Made by a program: the position numbers and the translations under genes | In this document: positions 52,538-60,985 of the stretch, piece by piece | Layout of the letters: every line of letters starts with the position of its first letter | How positions within the stretch are numbered: position 1 is the first letter of the stretch | The notes under the pieces: generated by a model | Databases searched by the model: none | What the model saw: the letters and a program-made list of their open reading frames with translations, nothing else | Told to the model about the DNA's origin: nothing | Assembly: GCF_017876295.1 (NCBI RefSeq) | Contig: NZ_JAGINT010000001.1 | Coordinates: forward strand, 558,001 to 622,000 | Origin: Kribbella aluminosa | GTDB taxonomy: Bacteria > Actinomycetota > Actinomycetes > Propionibacteriales > Kribbellaceae | Length of the DNA: 64,000 nucleotides | Direction: 5' to 3'

Positions 52538-53375
52538 CGCGCGTCAGGAATTCCTCGTACTGCGCCCAGACACGGCGCCACAGTACGTCGCGGTCGGCGT
52601 CCGTGTAGTGCGGGAGCGGCAGGTGGAAGACGTCCGCGAGCGCGGTGAAGTAGTCGGCGCGGTCGTCGAGCAGGCGGTTGTCGACGCGGTCGGAAAACGT
52701 TTCGCTCAAGCCGATGGAACGCAGTACCACAACGGATTCCGGCGTACGGCGGAACGCGGACGCCAGCCGGACGAACCGCGACTCCGGGTGTCCGGACAGC
52801 TCGGCGTGCTTCGCGGCGAAGGCTTCGAGAGGGACGGGGGCCGCCTCGAAGTCCATGCCGATCAGGTTCGCGCGCGGGTCGTGGTCGAGGCGCCAGCCGT
52901 CGGTCTTCGCGGACGGGCGCAGCCGCAACGTGAACGGATACTGCTCGGACTCGCCCGTCGCGAGCGGCATCGGGTGCCGGAGACCGTCTCCGAGGCCGGC
53001 GTCCACGAGCCAGACCCGCTCCGGGTCCTCGACCAGCCCGCTCACCGTCAGCACCAGATGGCTGCCGTCGATGACGCTGGGCCGGTTGACCGTCTCCACG
53101 CCGCCGCGATGCATCCGCACCCGATACCCGAGCTCGGTCAGCAGCAAGGCGAAGACGCCGTTCAGCTGGAAGCAGTACCCGCCGGTCTCCCGCGCGACGA
53201 TCCGCTTCGCCACCTCCTCGGGATCGAGCGCGCCGCCGAGCGTCACCTGGTACTGCACCGTCTCGTACGGCACCTGATCCACGAAGGCCTCGTGCAGCCG
53301 CGTCAACCCCTCCAGCCGCGGCGGCCCGTCGTACCCGTCGACCCCGATCCGTCGCAGAAACGCCCCGGTATCCAT
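52524..53375 (-). CDS. Arylamine N-acetyltransferase
   Basis: A 283-residue protein with the Cys-His-Asp triad: ETGGYCFQLNGVFALLL (catalytic Cys in the RGG-C-like motif), DGSHLVLTV (His) and VWLVDAGLGDG (Asp). VPYETVQYQ is the family N-terminal block. These enzymes move acetyl groups from acetyl-CoA to arylamines or act in natural product amide formation. I start at ATG 53375; upstream sequence is unrelated. Confidence 0.92.
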   Translation of the reverse strand: MDTGAFLRRIGVDGYDGPPRLEGLTRLHEAFVDQVPYETVQYQVTLGGALDPEEVAKRIVARETGGYCFQLNGVFALLLTELGYRVRMHRGGVETVNRPSVIDGSHLVLTVSGLVEDPERVWLVDAGLGDGLRHPMPLATGESEQYPFTLRLRPSAKTDGWRLDHDPRANLIGMDFEAAPVPLEAFAAKHAELSGHPESRFVRLASAFRRTPESVVVLRSIGLSETFSDRVDNRLLDDRADYFTALADVFHLPLPHYTDADRDVLWRRVWAQYEEFLTRATSS

Positions 53376-53485
53376 GGGGCCCAGGTTAGGTGAGGTGATC
53401 TCTACGGTCTGGGACAGAGGAGTGCCGGAAAGCGCCTGACTGTATTGAATGCCGTGAGGCCCCACAACCTGGCAGGGTATGGGGC

Positions 53486-54499
53486 ATGACTTCTGAGCGG
53501 ATCTATGTCGGGAGCTACACCAGTCAGGCCGGCGGTGGGGACGGGATCGCGTTCGGCACGCTGGACGCGATCGTGACGGTGGCGACGACCGCCGACCCGT
53601 CGTTCCTGGTCAGGTCCGCGGACGGGCGGTTCCTCTACGCGACCAACGAGGAGCAGGACGGCAAGGTCGCGGCGTTCGCGATCGGCGCGGACGGCGGGCT
53701 GGAGCTGCTCGACCAGCAGCCGACCGGCGGCGCGCACCCGTGCCACCTCGGCATCGACCCGTCCGGGCGGTACCTGCTGTCGGCCAACTACACCTCGGGA
53801 TCCGTCGCGATCCACCCGATCGCCGCGGACGGCTCGCTCGGCGAGGCCACGCAGTACCTGCAGCGGGAAGGGTCCGGGCCGAACGCCGAGCGCCAGGAAG
53901 GACCGCACGCGCATCAGATCGCGTTCGACCCGGCGGGCGCTTTCGTGTTCGACGTCGACCTCGGATCGGACACCGTCTACTCGTCGACGCTCACGGCGGA
54001 CGGCCGGCTGGAGGAGGTCGACCGGCTGCACATCCACCCGGGTGCGGGCCCGCGGCACCTGGTGTTCCACCCGACGGCGGGTGCGGCGTACGTGATCAAC
54101 GAGCTCGACTCGACGCTCACCGTGTGCGGCTACGCCGACGGGAAGCTGCAGACCGTGCAGACCGCGTCGACGCGGCCGGCCGACTCGCCGGGCGAGAACT
54201 ACCCGGCCGAGCTGCTGATCTCCGCCGACGGCCGCTTCCTGTACGGGTCGAACCGCGGCGACAACACCGTCGCGGTCTTCGCGATCGCCGCCGACGGGCT
54301 GAGCGTCGAGCTGGTGCAGACCATCTCCTCGGGCGGGAACTGGCCGCGACACCTTGCCTTCAGCAACGACGGCTCGGTGCTGTACGCCGCCAACGAGCAG
54401 TCCGACCAGATCGCGACGTTCAGCATCGACGACGGCCGGCTGACGGCTCAGGGAGAGCCGGTCAGCCTGCCGCGGCCGGTGTGCATCCTGCCGGTTTAG
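53486..54499 (+). CDS. Lactonase-family seven-bladed beta-propeller protein
   Basis: A 337-residue protein with repeated blades ending in patterns such as SADGRFLYATNEEQDGKVAAFAI and SADGRFLYGSNRGDNTVAVFAI, the 6-phosphogluconolactonase (YbhE/Pgl) family. RHLVFHP and PRHLAFSNDGSVLYAANEQSDQIATF follow. It may act on 6-phosphogluconolactone or another lactone. ATG 53486 is the start; the end overlaps the next convergent gene by 4 nt. Confidence 0.88.
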   Translation: MTSERIYVGSYTSQAGGGDGIAFGTLDAIVTVATTADPSFLVRSADGRFLYATNEEQDGKVAAFAIGADGGLELLDQQPTGGAHPCHLGIDPSGRYLLSANYTSGSVAIHPIAADGSLGEATQYLQREGSGPNAERQEGPHAHQIAFDPAGAFVFDVDLGSDTVYSSTLTADGRLEEVDRLHIHPGAGPRHLVFHPTAGAAYVINELDSTLTVCGYADGKLQTVQTASTRPADSPGENYPAELLISADGRFLYGSNRGDNTVAVFAIAADGLSVELVQTISSGGNWPRHLAFSNDGSVLYAANEQSDQIATFSIDDGRLTAQGEPVSLPRPVCILPV

Positions 54500-54792
54500 A
54501 CCAGCTTCTCGAAGAAGAACTCGTGCTTGAGGAAGGACACGTCGTACTCGTGACCCGGGTACGGCGGGTTCAGCTGGGACGCCTGGAACAACCGCCAGCC
54601 GTCCTTGAGCGCGTCGAGCCCGGTCTCGTACGGCGGTACGTCGCTGTCACCCGTCGTCGGGTGCGTCTCGCCCGTGCCGTCGTACGTCGACCATCCGACC
54701 ACGCGCGCGTCCAGCGCGGACGAGGCCAGGTACAGCACCAGCACCTGCTGGCGAAGGCCGGTGCGCTGCGGGGTTTCAGCCGTGGCGGTCAT
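54496..54792 (-). CDS. Small conserved-looking protein coupled to the PhyH gene
   Basis: A 98-residue soluble protein, not recognised. The N-terminal third reads QQVLVLYLASSALDARVVGWSTYDG and the C-terminus KDGWRLFQASQLNPPYPGHEYDVSFLKHEFFFEKL, the latter rich in aromatic residues. ATG 54792 overlaps the dioxygenase stop (ATGA), with GAGGGAG in front, so it is co-translated and may be a partner of that enzyme. Confidence 0.7.
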   Translation of the reverse strand: MTATAETPQRTGLRQQVLVLYLASSALDARVVGWSTYDGTGETHPTTGDSDVPPYETGLDALKDGWRLFQASQLNPPYPGHEYDVSFLKHEFFFEKLV

Positions 54793-55649
54793 ACCATCTC
54801 CCTCTTTGCGTGTGGGTTGTTCACCCGGTCGGCGACGACGCGGTGCGGGCGGTTGGTGACGCGGGTGACCCAGTAGTTCGGGTCGTAGGTGTCGTCGCCG
54901 CTGATCGCGCGCCACATCAGGATCCGGTTGTACCGTTCCAGCCGGCCGGTGGCGTTCTCGTACCACGGGAAGCCCTGCTCGAGCTCGGCCGCGACCGCCT
55001 CGTCGTACAGGTCGTCGGTGTTCCAGAGCCGCACCTGACGGACCGTCGGGTTGAACCGGATCTTGAACATGTACCGGTCGAGGTTGCTGTCGTTCTTGCG
55101 GCCGCCGTGCCAGATGCCGTGGTGCAGGAGCTGGACGGTACCGGCCGGGCAGACGAGCCGGGTCTGGCCGAGCAGGTTCTGGTACCGGCCGGTGTCGGAC
55201 TCGTTCGTGCGGCGCAGGTGGCTGCCCGGGACGCTGAGCGTGCCGCCCATCTCGAGCGTGACGTCCTGCGGGTAGTACATCAGCTGTACGTCGAAGGCGT
55301 CCGTCCGGACGTCGATGATCGCGTCACCGTGCAGGTTCTGCGCCTCGCCCTCGTGTGCCCGGCGGATGTGCACGGCGTGGTGGTCGACGGTCGGCTCGGG
55401 ACCGACCAGGCTGTGGATCGCGCCCGCCACCTCCGGCAGTTGCACCAGCCGCTGGACGAAATCGCTGTCCACGAACGCCTCCGACAGCGGGGTGCCGTAC
55501 GGAACGCCCGGAATGCCGTTGTTCAGGACCTCGATCGCCTGCTGGTTCATGTCGTCCGGTACGACGGAGTCCATCCGGAGGGCGCCGGTGGCGACGAAGT
55601 GCGCCATCTGCACCGAGGTGAGCAGGTGTTTGCGATGCGGGTGGGGCAT
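54789..55649 (-). CDS. Phytanoyl-CoA dioxygenase (PhyH)-family oxygenase
   Basis: A ~286-residue Fe(II)/2-oxoglutarate oxygenase-like protein. HGDAIID supplies the HxD iron ligands, LLHHGIWHGGRKND the distal His, and a following arginine may bind 2-oxoglutarate (YMFKIRF). I chose ATG 55649, which has GGGAG upstream; ATG 55661 is an alternative. It heads a two-gene operon and is divergent from an AraC-type regulator. The substrate is unknown. Confidence 0.87.
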   Translation of the reverse strand: MPHPHRKHLLTSVQMAHFVATGALRMDSVVPDDMNQQAIEVLNNGIPGVPYGTPLSEAFVDSDFVQRLVQLPEVAGAIHSLVGPEPTVDHHAVHIRRAHEGEAQNLHGDAIIDVRTDAFDVQLMYYPQDVTLEMGGTLSVPGSHLRRTNESDTGRYQNLLGQTRLVCPAGTVQLLHHGIWHGGRKNDSNLDRYMFKIRFNPTVRQVRLWNTDDLYDEAVAAELEQGFPWYENATGRLERYNRILMWRAISGDDTYDPNYWVTRVTNRPHRVVADRVNNPHAKREMV

Positions 55650-55666
55650 GGAGACTCCCATGGGTG

Positions 55667-55745
55667 GGTAGTGGTTACTACTCCTCCATTCTGCGATCGA
55701 CCGTCGTTGTTCCGCGTGGGTTGTGATCACCACTGGTGGTAAATT
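55667..55745. promoter_or_regulatory. Divergent promoter region between PhyH and AraC genes
   Basis: The ~100 bp between the two starts contain GTAGT-GGTT-ACTAC and ACCAC-TG-GTGGT inverted repeats and an A/T-rich stretch before the AraC GTG. They are candidate sites for the AraC-type regulator. Confidence 0.4.
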
Positions 55746-55751
55746 CTCACC

Positions 55752-56531
55752 GTGATCGAATTGCATCTGGCGCAACCGCCGGAGGTCGTGAACGCCGGCG
55801 CCGGAATCCACGGAACACGTGGTCCGCGCGACGTCTTCCGGTTGCCGGACCTCTGGCAGCTGCATCTGTTCAACTACTCGGCCGAGCTGACGCTGCTGGG
55901 CGAAACGTTTTCCGTCGCGCCGGGATACGTTTCCCTGACGCCGGCCGGGACGCAGGTGCAGTTCGACTACCGCGGGCGGTCCGAGCACCTGTACGCGCAT
56001 TTCCGCCCGGTTTCCGCGGGCGAGCCGTCGTACGTTCCCGTCGTACAGGACGCTGGAGAGGCGGCGCCGCTGCTGTCCGGGCTGCTCCGGTCGGCGATCG
56101 AGTCCTCGCCGTCCGGGTCGGCGCGGACGACGGCGGAGGTGTGGACCGCTTTATGGCGGATCGCCGAGCTGACACCGGCACCCGTCGAGGCGGGGCATCC
56201 GGCCGTCGCGGCGGCGATCGCGCACATCGAGGCGAACCTCGCCCAGCCGCTCGTCGTACCGGAGCTGGCCCGGATCGCCCGGGTCTCGCACAACCACCTG
56301 ACGCGGTTGTTCGTGGAGGAGACGGGCTCGACGGTGGTCGGGTACCTGCGCCGGCGCCGGATGATGCGGGCGCGGCATCTACTCGTGTCGTCGACCCTGT
56401 CGATCCCGGCGATCGCCGCGTCGGTGGGGATCCCGGACCTGCAGGCCTTCAACAAGACCTGCCGGCGGGAGCTGGGCGCGGCACCGCGGGCGGTACGGAA
56501 TACGGTGGCCGGGGCGGGGCCCGGGGTCTAG
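55752..56531 (+). CDS. AraC-family transcriptional regulator
   Basis: A 259-residue protein. A cupin-like sensor domain (FSVAPGYVSLTPAGTQVQFDYRGRSEHLYAHFRP) precedes the double helix-turn-helix: AHIEANLAQPLVVPELARIARVSHNHLTRLFVEETGSTVVGYLRRRRMMRARHLLVSSTLSIPAIAASVGIPDLQAFNKTCRRELGAAP. GTG 55752 is the start. Its divergent partner is the PhyH operon, the probable target. Confidence 0.9.
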   Translation: MIELHLAQPPEVVNAGAGIHGTRGPRDVFRLPDLWQLHLFNYSAELTLLGETFSVAPGYVSLTPAGTQVQFDYRGRSEHLYAHFRPVSAGEPSYVPVVQDAGEAAPLLSGLLRSAIESSPSGSARTTAEVWTALWRIAELTPAPVEAGHPAVAAAIAHIEANLAQPLVVPELARIARVSHNHLTRLFVEETGSTVVGYLRRRRMMRARHLLVSSTLSIPAIAASVGIPDLQAFNKTCRRELGAAPRAVRNTVAGAGPGV

Positions 56532-56541
56532 CGTTCCGGGC

Positions 56542-57273
56542 ATGTACAAGTTGATTCCGGCCGGCGACGCCCCGCAGCACGACGCCGAGGCCGAGCAGCG
56601 GTTCGTCGAGGACTGGCCGGAGTTCATCTTCCACGACGCCGAGGTGAAGAAGTACCGCGAGCGCAGGCTGTCGTACTTCCCCGAGTGGGAGTTCTACTTC
56701 GTCTCCGGCGACCGCCTGATCGCCGGCTGCTGGGGCGTGCCACTCGCGTGGGACGGCACGGTCGAGGACCTGCCCGGCGGATTCACGGACGCGCTGGCGC
56801 GCTCGGTGACGTCGTACGAACAAGGCGTCGTACCGAACACCTTCGTCCTGATGGCAGCCGCCGTACGCTCCGACGAACAGGGCCAGGGCCACTCCGCCCG
56901 CGTCATCACCGCCGTCCGCGACCACGCAGTGTCGAGCGGCCTCCCGCAGGTGATCGCCCCCGTCCGCCCGACCCTCAAGTCGAGCTACCCCCTCACCCCG
57001 ATCGAAACCTTCATGACCTGGACCCGCCCGGACGGCCTACCGCTGGACCCGTGGCTCCGCACCCACGTCCGCCTCGGCGCCACCCTCCTGGCCCCCGCTC
57101 CCGCCTCCCAAACCATGACCGGCTCGGTGGCCGACTGGGAATCCTGGACCACCATGCCCTTCCCCGCGACGGGCACCTACACAATCCCCGCCGGCCTCGC
57201 CACCCTCGCCATCAACCGCGAAGCCGACACAGGCCTCTACACAGAACCCAACATCTGGCTCCGCCACGCCTAG
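56542..57273 (+). CDS. GNAT-like acetyltransferase
   Basis: A 243-residue protein. VLMAAAVRSDEQGQGHSARVITAVRDHAVSSGLPQVIAPVRPT fits the GNAT acetyl-CoA loop and following strand; LKSSYPLTPIETFMTWTRPDGLPLDPWLRTHVRLGA resembles long-chain N-acyltransferase-type relatives. ATG 56542 is 10 bp after the AraC gene stop, so the two may be one transcript. Substrate unknown. Confidence 0.75.
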   Translation: MYKLIPAGDAPQHDAEAEQRFVEDWPEFIFHDAEVKKYRERRLSYFPEWEFYFVSGDRLIAGCWGVPLAWDGTVEDLPGGFTDALARSVTSYEQGVVPNTFVLMAAAVRSDEQGQGHSARVITAVRDHAVSSGLPQVIAPVRPTLKSSYPLTPIETFMTWTRPDGLPLDPWLRTHVRLGATLLAPAPASQTMTGSVADWESWTTMPFPATGTYTIPAGLATLAINREADTGLYTEPNIWLRHA

Positions 57274-57389
57274 AACGACCTCAGCGAACATATAGCTCAG
57301 CCCGAACTCACCGCCGTGCATCCCCGGCCGGCGCAGAGCGACGTTCAGGCCTCGATGAAGTGTTGCTGGATCTCCTCGACGGTGAGCAT

Positions 57390-58331
57390 CTACTGGACCG
57401 CCAGGGCGGCCAGGCCGGTGGTGAGGATGCCTTTGGTCACCTGGAGGGCGTAGGGCTCTTCGGGGCCGGTAAGGGCCTGGTGGGACCAGCCGATGACGTC
57501 TTCGTAGGCGCGGACGTGGCGGTAGTAGTGGACGGCTTCCTCATCGAGGACGTGAGGGCCGTAGCCGGCGAGGAACGCTTCCCGCTGGGCGGTTGTGGTC
57601 GGGCCCACGTCGCCCATGCCGCCGAGCATGAACATCAGGTCCTGTTCGCGCGGTGCGTGGATCACGTCGTCCCAGTCGATCAGATGCAGATCCTTGTCGA
57701 CGAGGACGTTGCCGAGATGCGGGTCGCCGTGGCAGACCACGCGCGGGCCGGTCGGCGCGGGTGGACGCTTGGTCAGCAGGTCGGCGAGGACGTCGTCGTA
57801 CTGCTTCCACACCGCCGCGAGCTCCTCCGCGACCTCCCCGTCCGGCGTTTCGAGCCGCCGGCGTACGTCATCGACCACCGCGGGCATCCGCGCGTCGATG
57901 TGGCTGTACTTCGGCAGCGCGTCCAGCAGCCGCGGCGGTAGTTCCGCGTCGTGCACCCGGCGGAGCAGTATGCCGTACTCCGACCACTGCTCGACCGTCA
58001 GCCCCGTCTCCGCCGCCCGCGTACCGTCGATCCACGGCGTCACCGTCAGCCGCTTCTTCGCGTGCACACTCCACAGCCCGCCCTCGGACATCCGGATCAG
58101 CTCCGGTACGCCGGGCAACCCGCTGTCGGCCAGGAACGCCGCGACCTGGTGGCCCGTGTTCGTCCCCGCGCCGCTCCACTTCACGGCGTACGAATTGGTG
58201 GCCGTCGTCGCCCGCCACACCTGCGCCGCCACGTCCGCGCCGTACGCCACCGGTGTGAGCTGCACCACGTCAAGCCCGAAGTCCGCCAGCAACCACTTCC
58301 GCAGCAACGTGTCACCCACACCCGCCAGCAT
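57390..58331 (-). CDS. Aminoglycoside phosphotransferase-family kinase
   Basis: A ~313-residue protein with the APH fold. VVCHGDPHLGNVLV contains the Brenner motif with catalytic Asp, and HLIDWDDVIHAPREQDL the metal-binding Asp. The ATP-contact lysine is probably in YAVKWSG. Members phosphorylate aminoglycosides, macrolides or small metabolites; resistance should not be assumed. ATG 58331 is the start (TTG 58340 possible). Confidence 0.87.
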   Translation of the reverse strand: MLAGVGDTLLRKWLLADFGLDVVQLTPVAYGADVAAQVWRATTATNSYAVKWSGAGTNTGHQVAAFLADSGLPGVPELIRMSEGGLWSVHAKKRLTVTPWIDGTRAAETGLTVEQWSEYGILLRRVHDAELPPRLLDALPKYSHIDARMPAVVDDVRRRLETPDGEVAEELAAVWKQYDDVLADLLTKRPPAPTGPRVVCHGDPHLGNVLVDKDLHLIDWDDVIHAPREQDLMFMLGGMGDVGPTTTAQREAFLAGYGPHVLDEEAVHYYRHVRAYEDVIGWSHQALTGPEEPYALQVTKGILTTGLAALAVQ

Positions 58332-58376
58332 GCCCGGCAACCGCCTCGCGAGCGAGCCGATTACCGGGCGCAGCGA

Positions 58377-58868
58377 TCAGCGGTAGTTCACGAACTGGAC
58401 GGCGAAGTCGTAGTCCTGGCCCTTGACCAGCGCCTGGACCGCCTGCAGGTCGTCCCGGCTCTTGCTGGACACCCGCAGCTCGTCGCCCTGGATCTGCGCC
58501 TTCACACCCTTCGGGCCCTCGTCGCGGATCAGCTTCGAGATCTTCTTCGCGTTCTCCTGCGTGATACCCGCGTCGATCGTCGCGACGATCTTGTAGATCT
58601 TCCCGGACAGTTTCGGGTCCTCCGCCTCCAGCCCCTTCAGCGAGATCTGCCGCTTCACCAGCTTGTCCTTGAACACGTCCAGGACGGCGCTCACCCGCTC
58701 CTCGGTGTTCGCCTGCATCTCGACCGACTCCCCGGACCACTTGATCCCGGCATCCACGTTCTTGAAGTCGAACCGCTGGCTGATCTCCTTCGCCGCCTGG
58801 TTGACGGCGTTGTCCACCTCCTGGTGATCCACCTTGTTCACGATGTCGAAGGAGGACTCCGAAGCCAT
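58377..58868 (-). CDS. yajQ: YajQ-family nucleotide-binding protein
   Basis: A 163-residue protein starting [33 protein letters not shown] and ending [26 protein letters not shown], both diagnostic for YajQ. Members bind nucleotides including cyclic di-GMP in some bacteria. ATG 58868 with GGAAAGG upstream. It is divergent from tRNA-Tyr. Confidence 0.95.
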   Translation of the reverse strand: MASESSFDIVNKVDHQEVDNAVNQAAKEISQRFDFKNVDAGIKWSGESVEMQANTEERVSAVLDVFKDKLVKRQISLKGLEAEDPKLSGKIYKIVATIDAGITQENAKKISKLIRDEGPKGVKAQIQGDELRVSSKSRDDLQAVQALVKGQDYDFAVQFVNYR

Positions 58869-58949
58869 GGCACTACCTTTCCGATTTGCTGTCTGGGCTA
58901 CTACCTGTTGTATCGTCTCCCACGCCGGTTCACGAACCGGCAGCACCCT

Positions 58950-59032
58950 GGCGGGTTGCCCGAGCGGCCAAAGGGAGCAGACTGTAAATCTGTCGACGTA
59001 TGTCTACGCAGGTTCGAACCCTGCACCCGCCA
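58950..59032 (+). tRNA. tRNA-Tyr (GTA)
   Basis: The acceptor stem GGCGGGT pairs with ACCCGCC. The D arm is GCCCGAGCGGCCAAAGGGA, the anticodon loop CTGTAAA within CAGA-TCTG gives GTA, a long class II variable arm follows, and the T arm is GCAGGTTCGAACCCTGC. The 3' CCA is not encoded. Confidence 0.95.
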
Positions 59033-59054
59033 CCGGCTGGACAGTAAGCACAAA

Positions 59055-59095
59055 GTGGCCCGTGACCTGCGGAAACGTAGGCTACGGGCCATTTT
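59055..59095 (+). terminator. Rho-independent terminator after tRNA-Tyr
   Basis: TGGCCCGT pairs with ACGGGCCA, with CCTGCG/CGTAGG (one wobble) continuing the stem to a GAAA loop, then TTTT. Confidence 0.88.
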
Positions 59096-59192
59096 CGCGT
59101 GAGGAAGTTCGACCGCTGGGCGGCTCGCGGGGGAAGCGTCTCGTTCAGAGCGGCATCGACCCAGCCGAGACTGGCACGGAGACAACGGATGC

Positions 59193-59414
59193 TCAGCGCG
59201 TCCTGCGCCCGCCGCAGATGTCGGTGCAGGTCGATCCGTCCGGAAGGACGCCCCAGCCTCCACAGGTAGGGCAGTCGCGTCCTCGGACGTAGGGGCGTGA
59301 CCCGACAGTGCGAGTCTTCTTGCTGATGAACTTCCGGTAGAACGCGATCGGGCTCGCGACGATGATAAATATGATCATCACCGTAAAAATTACATCCAGT
59401 ACGTGTGCTGCCAT
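59193..59414 (-). CDS. Small membrane protein with DnaJ-like CxxCxGxG motif
   Basis: A 73-residue protein: one N-terminal helix (VLDVIFTVMIIFIIVASPIAF), a basic patch (RKFISKKTR), then DCPTCGGWGVLPDGSTCTDICGG, four cysteines that could bind zinc or form disulfides. ATG 59414 follows AGGGGGAA. The helix-coding part is much richer in A+T than the neighbours. Not recognised further. Confidence 0.65.
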   Translation of the reverse strand: MAAHVLDVIFTVMIIFIIVASPIAFYRKFISKKTRTVGSRPYVRGRDCPTCGGWGVLPDGSTCTDICGGRRTR

Positions 59415-59748
59415 GATATTTCCCCCTGCAGACGAGCATCTCATAACTGATCTACATATGGTGAAATGCTGCTCGTCAATTCCTTGACTGCCCTCGCCTG
59501 CTTCCTCGGTCAGTTTGAGGAACGGGGATCTCTGTCGGGATCTGCCTGACGCGCGGTGACTACGTGGTGTGCGGTGACTGCGTGGTGTGCGCGGCGTCAA
59601 TGCCTCCCGTTTCGTGACGGCTCGGTTGGCGGCTTGTTCGCTTCGGATGGCGGGATTGGCGGCTCGGGTTTGGGTTGGTTGGCTGAGGGGTGGCTGAGAA
59701 TGGTGGGGTGGGCGTTCGGGGCAGCGGGGGGCTGGCTAGCTTGGGGTT
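59415..59748. other. 334-bp stretch without a gene
   Basis: No credible coding region. The first ~60 bases are A/T-rich and probably carry the promoter of the small membrane protein (minus strand). An 18-bp direct repeat lies at 59553-59588. The rest, G-rich on the plus strand, leads into the ctaG start. Confidence 0.5.
59553..59588. repeat. 18-bp direct repeat, two copies
   Basis: GCGGTGACTACGTGGTGT (59553-59570) is followed at once by the same sequence with one change (59571-59588). Confidence 0.9.
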
Positions 59749-60718
59749 GTGGGTGTTGAGGGCTTGGGTGCTGGGTTGGCTCCGTTGACGGGCGGGCGTG
59801 CGCTGGGCGCGTGGACGCTTGACGTGCCGGTGCTTGTGGGAGTGCTGGTGTTGGGGGCGGCGTACTTGGCTGGGGTTTGGCGGGTACGGCGGATGGGTGA
59901 GCCGTGGCCGGTGTGGCGGATCCTGGTGTTCTTTGGGGGCGGGCTGGGGAGCGTGGTCGTGTTGACCATGTCTGTCTTGGGGACTTATGACCGGGTGTTG
60001 TTCTGGCCATATGCGGTGCAGAACGTCTTGTTGTTGGCTTTGACGCCGGTGTTGCTGGCGTTCGGCGGGCCGGTGCAGTTGATTGCCCGGAATTTTCCCT
60101 CGGTTGGGGCGGGGCGAGTCGTGCGGGTGCTGACGTTTCCGGCGGTGAGTTCTTTGGTGGGGGCGGCCCTGCTGCCGTTGGTGTATTTCACGCCGTACTA
60201 CGTCGCCGTGCTGCAGAACGGCGTACTGCATGAGTTGTTGCGGTTGCAGCTGGTGGTTGCGGGGTGTCTGTTCTTCTGGCCGATGCTTGGTGGGGAGTCG
60301 TTGCCGGCCTGGTGTACGCCGCCCGTGCGGGTGGCGATCGGGTTCCTCGACGGGCTGTTGGACGCGTTGCCGGGGATCTTGATCATGACGAGTCCGGGGA
60401 CGCTGGCCGCGACGTACTACCTGTCTGTGCGGCATGGGTGGGGGCCGGCGCCGCACGAGGATCAGCGGTTCGGGGGCGGGTTGATGCTCACGCTGGCGGA
60501 GATGGTCGGGTTGCCGTTCCTGGCGGGGCAGCTGGTGGCGTGGATTCGGGCGGATCGGGCCGAGGCCGCGGCGGTGGATCGGAGGCTCGATCGGGTGGTT
60601 GCCGAGCGGGGCCGCGGCGGGGGAGCAGGAGCCGGAGTTGATGCGGCCCTGGTGGGAGACCGATCCGGGGCAACTCGCTGACCGGTTCCGTCCGCAGCGC
60701 GACGACCCCGACGACTGA
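59749..60718 (+). CDS. ctaG: Cytochrome c oxidase assembly protein CtaG, frameshifted near the 3' end
   Basis: A membrane protein with about seven helices of the caa3-type CtaG family (LGTYDRVLFWPYAVQNVLLLALTPVLLAFGGP, NGVLHELLRLQLVVAGCLFFWPMLG), thought to help insert copper into cytochrome oxidase. GTG 59749 is the start. As written the frame ends at 60681 with an Ala/Gly-rich tail. Deleting one G from GGGG at 60608-60611 instead gives AAGEQEPELMRPWWETDP, then GQLADRFRPQRDDPDD and a stop at 60718. The RPWWETDP end is what I expect for actinobacterial CtaG, so the longer version is probably the original. Confidence 0.82.
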
Positions 60719-60795
60719 CCCTCACCGAAATCCGACGGCCCCGACGTGCAGGACGAGCCGGGCGGTCGCTGAGCGCATCTGGGGCGGCTGCTCCG

Positions 60796-60833
60796 TGCGG
60801 TGGTGCGGTGGTGCGGTGGTGCGGTGGTGCGGT
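60796..60833. repeat. 9-bp tandem repeat, about four copies
   Basis: GCGGTGGTG repeats without interruption in the gap between ctaG and the large exported protein gene. The rest of this gap (60719-60985) shows no gene. Confidence 0.9.
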
Positions 60834-60985
60834 AAGACGTCTACCGGTTGATGGTGGTATGTCGTCAGCGGTTTACCTCGATGTTGTCGGGTCAGGGAAC
60901 GGTCGGTGGTTGCGCCGCCTCTCGATGCGGTGCGGCTGGGGGGTGGGTGCCCGGCCTGGGATCGTCCAGAAAGTACGGGTCGACG

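Noticed and set aside
57345..57389. A 14-codon frame (MLTVEEIQQHFIEA) directly after the phosphotransferase stop
   Set aside because: Too short to support as a gene; it may be a remnant of a truncated neighbour, but nothing else of it is visible.
57390..58331. Antibiotic resistance gene based on the APH fold
   Set aside because: The family phosphorylates many small molecules; nothing in sequence or context points to an antibiotic.
58333..58376. Possible integration scar next to yajQ and tRNA-Tyr
   Set aside because: No duplicated tRNA end, integrase or direct repeat found within the window.
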